A stretch of DNA of 47,703 nucleotides. It comes from Novipirellula herctigrandis (GTDB lineage Bacteria; Planctomycetota; Planctomycetia; Pirellulales; Pirellulaceae). The notes below the pieces were generated by a model. That model made no database searches and was not told where the DNA came from. It worked only from the letters and a program-made list of their open reading frames with translations. The stretch lies in assembly GCA_007859835.1 (NCBI GenBank), contig SJPJ01000001.1, forward strand, positions 1,822,240 to 1,869,942, in the 5' to 3' direction. Made by a program: the position numbers and the translations under genes. Position 1 is the stretch's first letter. The number at the start of each line of letters is the position of its first letter. This document shows, one piece after another, positions 44,345 through 47,703 of the stretch.

Positions 44345-45039
44345 GTAGTGTGACAAATTCAATCGCAGCATTAGTGTCGAGAGAATTCGGCAGTGATGAC
44401 TTGGAGTCAGAGATAGGCGACGCCCCCATTCGCATTGACCAAGAATGGGCCAATGCGCTGACTCATGGTGTAGCCACTGCGGTATCGATTGTCGGAATGG
44501 CTTTGTTGGTCACCAAAGCATTTGAGCAGAGTACCGGTTTAGCAATCGCATGTGCTGCCTACATGCTAGGTGTGATCGGCACCTTTGTTTCATCCACTTT
44601 GTCGCATGCGATTTTGCGTCAACCGTTGCTGGATCACTTGCGTGCGTGGGATCAAGCGATGATCTACACGATGATCTCAGGCACCTATACACCGATCATC
44701 TACACCTGTGCTCCTGATGCCGTACGAACACCACTATTGATCGCGATTTGGGTTGCCGCTGCGATCGGATTTTTTCACAAAGTCATGATACGTCACCGAG
44801 TGAACTCGATTGGCACGATCTCGTACTTGCTACTTGGTTGGTTACCTGCGTTGCCACTGATCGGCAGCATCCCGTCGGGCCTGATCTTCTCGATGTTCGT
44901 CGGCGGCGTCCTGTATTCGCTGGGCGTCATTCTATTGGTCAATGACTCGCGAATTCGCTACCTTCATGCTGGATGGCATGTCGCTGTCATGCTTGCCGCA
45001 ACATGCCATTTTTTGGGCATCTATTGGTACTTGGTTTAG
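44341..45039 (+). CDS. Hemolysin III / PAQR-like membrane protein
   Basis: A 232-residue, seven-helix inner-membrane protein of the hemolysin-III/adiponectin-receptor family. I choose the GTG at 44341, which overlaps the upstream stop (GTGA); a GTG at 44329 is also open. Conserved metal-binding positions are visible: NALTHGVATAV in helix 1, SSTLSHAI after helix 2, WDQAMIYTMISGTYTP, and HAGWHVAVMLAATCHFLGIYWYL at the end. Relatives in eukaryotes act as zinc-dependent ceramidase-like receptors; bacterial members are not clearly haemolysins. Its stop is 3 bp from the convergent yidC stop. Confidence 0.93.
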   Translation: MSSVTNSIAALVSREFGSDDLESEIGDAPIRIDQEWANALTHGVATAVSIVGMALLVTKAFEQSTGLAIACAAYMLGVIGTFVSSTLSHAILRQPLLDHLRAWDQAMIYTMISGTYTPIIYTCAPDAVRTPLLIAIWVAAAIGFFHKVMIRHRVNSIGTISYLLLGWLPALPLIGSIPSGLIFSMFVGGVLYSLGVILLVNDSRIRYLHAGWHVAVMLAATCHFLGIYWYLV

Positions 45040-45042
45040 CCT

Positions 45043-47529
45043 TTACTTCTTCTTTTTGATGTCGGGCCGGCGTCGCTTGTTCGGACGTTCGGCTTTCACC
45101 TCAGGCTTGTTGACTTGATCGCGGATCCGCTCGGCCAAAGTCGGCTTTTTCTTTCCGCTTGCGACGACCGTTCCATCCACCGTGCTAAGGTCAAAGTGCT
45201 TTCCTTTGGGCAAAGTCTTTTTCACGAGCACGCGTTCGCAAATCCCCCACAAACTGCTGGTAATAAAGTACAAGCACAATCCGGCGGGGACTCGGAAAAA
45301 GAACAATCCCATCATCAACGTCATGATGTTCATCATCTTTTGAGTCATCGCGGTTTGTTCGTCCGTCGCCGGTGGCATGAACAACTTTTGCTGCAACAAG
45401 AACAATCCGACCACGATCACAGGCAGGATGTTGAAATACGGCCCCAGCCATCCGGTACCTCGACCGGACAAGTAGTCCCACATCCAATCGCCCCAATAGG
45501 TCAACATATCGGGGCCGGCCAAGTTCGAAGCCCAATTGGTCATCGACGAAAGGGTCTTTTGACGCAATTCAATGTCGACCGACAACGCTCGATACAAGCC
45601 GATAAAGATTGGCAACTGAAAAAACATCGGCAAACAACCTGCCATTGGATTGAACCCGACGCGGGCCTGCAATTCACGTTGTGCCTTCATGCGGCCTTCC
45701 ATGTCGTCTTTGTACTGTTCGGAGATCTTTTTGAGCTCCGGTGCGAGTTCCTGCATCCGCTGGGCATTGACGGCTGCTTTGCGGCTCAACGGGAACATCG
45801 CGCCACGAACTAGCACCGTCAAAACAATGATCGAAATCGCATAGTTCCCGATCACGCTAGCAAGAAAATGGAGCAATCCGGCTAGCAAATTCGCAAAGTA
45901 CGAGAACCAACCGTAGTAGATCACTTCGCCTAGTCCATATGGCGCGACCACTTCGGGGTCTTTGGGACCAACGAACATGCGAAGATTTTGCCGGATCGCT
46001 TCATCGGGCGCCAATGTCGCGGTTTCGCTGTTCAAGTAGAACGAGACATTCACGGCACGTTCGCGGTGTCGTTCAATCGCGTCCGAATCCGCGACGATTT
46101 CCGCCGTGGCTCGTGCGAACGTGTTCAGAAACTCGTCACTTTCGGGCGGCAGGTAAGCGGCAACGAAGTATTGAGCATCGATGCCGATGTATTTAAGCGC
46201 TTGCGATTTTTCGCCTGTGTCTGGGGCAAAAATCGTTTGATCGGCGTCTTCGGGGGTCTTCTTGGCTCGCTTCAACAACGAGTAACCACTAATGAATTGC
46301 CGGCCATCGGCTGCGGTCTTGTAAGCGATATCGCGTGCAGCCGCACCACCCCAATTCGGTGTAATCTTGTTGCTATACCACCAACCTTCCATGGTCACGC
46401 CGTTTGGTCCAGCCAAGCGATAAGCCAAGTCCTGCGGTTGATCCCCTCGGTTGCGCACTTCCACATCCATATCGACGACATAGCTCGATTTGGGCAATCG
46501 GTAGGTCCGAGTCAACTCGACTGCTTGGCCTTTCGCTTTGGCCAATTCAGCAGCCGTTAGGTTCAACTTGAAGGTAACTTGCTCAGCGGCATCCTGGCTT
46601 CCTTCACCCACACCATCGACCGCCACACCATCGACCGCCACACCATCGGCAGTTTGCACCGACCAGACCATTTCCGCTGGGTCGGCCACACCTTCGATCG
46701 ATTGTTTTCCAATTTCAATTTTCTTGCGATTGACTTGCGACAAAGTCATCAGACACGACAATCGCGTCAAATTTCCTTTGACTTGATCGTCGCCGCCATC
46801 GCGAGCGAGTCGAATCAGGTCGAGCGGGTGTTCGCCGAGTTTTACGGATATAGTCACTTCGGTCGGTTCGCTGTTCGGATCCTCTTTTCTCAAAACGGTC
46901 ATCTCGATCGTCTTGCCAGGTTTCGTTTTCAATAGCGAGGCATTGATGTCTTCGCGATAAACAATCGGTTTGCCGTTGACCATCGTAATGATGTCGCCCA
47001 CTTTCACTCCGGCAACATCCGCCGGGGTGCCTGGGCCGACCACGTTCACGGTGACACCGTCGAATTCGGAATCGGAGGTAGCGGCAAAGTAACCGAGGTA
47101 GCCGGTGCGGATATCAACACGGCGATACTTCAAATCCGTGCTGTTGGGCTCTCGCTCGGTCAATTCGATTCGCTCGACCGCACCACCTCGACTGGTCAAT
47201 GTGATCAGCATTCGGTGGCCGCTCGTTGGGTCCATTGACCCCAACGTTACCCAGGTCGGCGTCTCGGTCCGATCCGATGGAACCACGTCTACGGCGGCAT
47301 CATTTGCATCCGCAACATCCGTTTCGCTCGCATTTTCGCTGCTGTCCTCCGTGCTTTCGGCATCCTCCGCAGCAGGATCATCCATCTCGGCAACCTCGGC
47401 TGCGGCATTCGGTTCCACCTTTGGTGGCTCGGGTAGCAGCATCGAGCGCAAGGTGAAATAGACGAAGAAGAACGCCGTCGAAGTGATAATAAAGGTGAAA
47501 AGACGCCGTTCCACGGTGATTCCAAACAA
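45043..47529 (-). CDS. yidC: Membrane protein insertase YidC/OxaA with internal PDZ domain
   Basis: An 828-residue inner-membrane insertase. It starts at TTG 47529; a GTG five codons later (47514) is an alternative. One N-terminal helix (10-28) is followed by a very acidic segment (about 45-85). The large periplasmic region contains a PDZ domain at about 145-230 ([31 protein letters not shown]), which I have not seen as a standard part of YidC, and a duplicated [13 protein letters not shown] segment. The conserved insertase core is at 550-770: VLVRGAMFP with the groove Arg at about 575, [22 protein letters not shown], and the last helices. The tail is strongly basic ([14 protein letters not shown] to the end), consistent with ribosome binding. 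Confidence 0.97.
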   Translation of the reverse strand: MFGITVERRLFTFIITSTAFFFVYFTLRSMLLPEPPKVEPNAAAEVAEMDDPAAEDAESTEDSSENASETDVADANDAAVDVVPSDRTETPTWVTLGSMDPTSGHRMLITLTSRGGAVERIELTEREPNSTDLKYRRVDIRTGYLGYFAATSDSEFDGVTVNVVGPGTPADVAGVKVGDIITMVNGKPIVYREDINASLLKTKPGKTIEMTVLRKEDPNSEPTEVTISVKLGEHPLDLIRLARDGGDDQVKGNLTRLSCLMTLSQVNRKKIEIGKQSIEGVADPAEMVWSVQTADGVAVDGVAVDGVGEGSQDAAEQVTFKLNLTAAELAKAKGQAVELTRTYRLPKSSYVVDMDVEVRNRGDQPQDLAYRLAGPNGVTMEGWWYSNKITPNWGGAAARDIAYKTAADGRQFISGYSLLKRAKKTPEDADQTIFAPDTGEKSQALKYIGIDAQYFVAAYLPPESDEFLNTFARATAEIVADSDAIERHRERAVNVSFYLNSETATLAPDEAIRQNLRMFVGPKDPEVVAPYGLGEVIYYGWFSYFANLLAGLLHFLASVIGNYAISIIVLTVLVRGAMFPLSRKAAVNAQRMQELAPELKKISEQYKDDMEGRMKAQRELQARVGFNPMAGCLPMFFQLPIFIGLYRALSVDIELRQKTLSSMTNWASNLAGPDMLTYWGDWMWDYLSGRGTGWLGPYFNILPVIVVGLFLLQQKLFMPPATDEQTAMTQKMMNIMTLMMGLFFFRVPAGLCLYFITSSLWGICERVLVKKTLPKGKHFDLSTVDGTVVASGKKKPTLAERIRDQVNKPEVKAERPNKRRRPDIKKKK
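46611..46649. repeat. 15-bp tandem repeat in yidC, in frame
   Basis: Two full 15-bp units and a partial third encode the VDGVA repeat in the periplasmic part of YidC. The unit is a multiple of three. Confidence 0.85.
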
Positions 47530-47623
47530 TAAAGAGAGGTGAGATGCGATTTGGCCAATAGTGGGTTATTCTGACAGCCAACGGAAATCTTGGGAAGGCG
47601 TTCGTCTCTATACGGGTGCAAAA

Positions 47624-47703
47624 CCCCATTCCCCATTCCCCATTCCCCATTCCCCATTCCCCATTCCCCATTCCCCATTCCCCATTCCCCATTCCCCATT
47701 CCC
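47624..47703. repeat. Heptanucleotide repeat, at least 11 copies, running past the window end
   Basis: The unit CCCCATT (ATTCCCC phase) is perfectly repeated 11 times and continues beyond the window. On the minus strand it reads GGGGAAT, with GGGG tracts spaced by 3 nt. The first copy lies 95 bp upstream of the yidC start. Frames through it that read MGNGEWG are an artefact of the repeat. Confidence 0.98.

Noticed and set aside
45115-45813. 232-residue open frame on the plus strand
   Set aside because: Antisense to the conserved yidC core; the Gln/His-rich translation is a codon shadow.
47289-47699. Frames translating the heptamer as MGNGEWG repeats
   Set aside because: Produced by a 7-bp repeat read in frame every 21 bp; antisense or out of frame relative to yidC.
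47624-47703. Heptamer array as a CRISPR array
   Set aside because: Perfect 7-bp head-to-tail repeats without spacers and no cas genes in the window.

Overview
This window looks like a chromosomal segment from a planctomycete of the Pirellulaceae type (Rhodopirellula/Rubripirellula-like). The evidence is a sulfatase, a DUF1080 protein, two very large or repetitive secreted proteins whose N-termini carry the planctomycete-style LExRxLLA motif, a dockerin-bearing giant protein, many secreted proteins of unknown function, frequent GTG/TTG starts, and few recognisable Shine-Dalgarno sites. I see no rRNA, tRNA, CRISPR array, transposase or phage gene. Taxonomy is inferred from these family signatures, not from a database search.

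Layout. 1-791: tail of a sulfatase. 1156-3534 (-): secreted GH129/GH101-like glycoside hydrolase with a strong candidate operator and -10 box upstream. 3885-5987 (-): glmS plus a small downstream gene. 6323-7042 (-) and 7230-9494 (+): divergent methyltransferase-like protein and subtilisin-like exported protease. 9738-10823 (+): polyprenyl synthetase, convergent with a DUF1080 protein. 12050-14185 (-): secreted unknown, SET-domain protein, small zinc-ribbon protein. 14357-15871 (+): GAF plus degenerate SpoIIE-type phosphatase. 16003-17019 (-): TraB-like protein. 17147-23721: a sugar locus with an XylR-type regulator (-) divergent from a DUF5107/TPR protein and an MFS sugar porter (+). 23957-25314: aroE-aroK with a 4-bp overlap. 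25564-27183: SulP transporter with a good sigma70-like promoter. 27216-28541 (-): CinA-like protein, divergent from pdxJ. 29668-34770 (-): 1700-residue exported protein with a metzincin motif, SdrD/GEVED/cadherin-like/cohesin-like domains and dockerin repeats. 35652-38214 (+): two secreted unknowns. 38374-42811 (+): obgE-coaX (overlapping), then a J-like membrane protein and an NTF2-like exported protein (overlapping). 42840-43286 (-): YkgJ-type cysteine-cluster protein. 43409-45039 (+): esterase-like hydrolase and hemolysin-III protein (overlapping). 45043-47529 (-): YidC with a PDZ domain. The window ends in a heptanucleotide repeat.

How it fits together. Housekeeping genes (amino-sugar, shikimate, pyridoxal, CoA, polyprenyl, ribosome-assembly and membrane-insertion functions) are interleaved with secreted and carbohydrate-related genes: sulfatase, GH129-like, DUF1080, esterase, DUF5107 plus sugar porter. 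This matches a marine polysaccharide-degrading lifestyle. The most distinctive features are many short tandem duplications whose unit length is a multiple of three inside genes but usually not outside them, the PDZ-containing YidC, several enzymes whose signature residues are altered (CinA, SpoIIE-type, Obg G4), and several well-formed inverted repeats in promoter regions.
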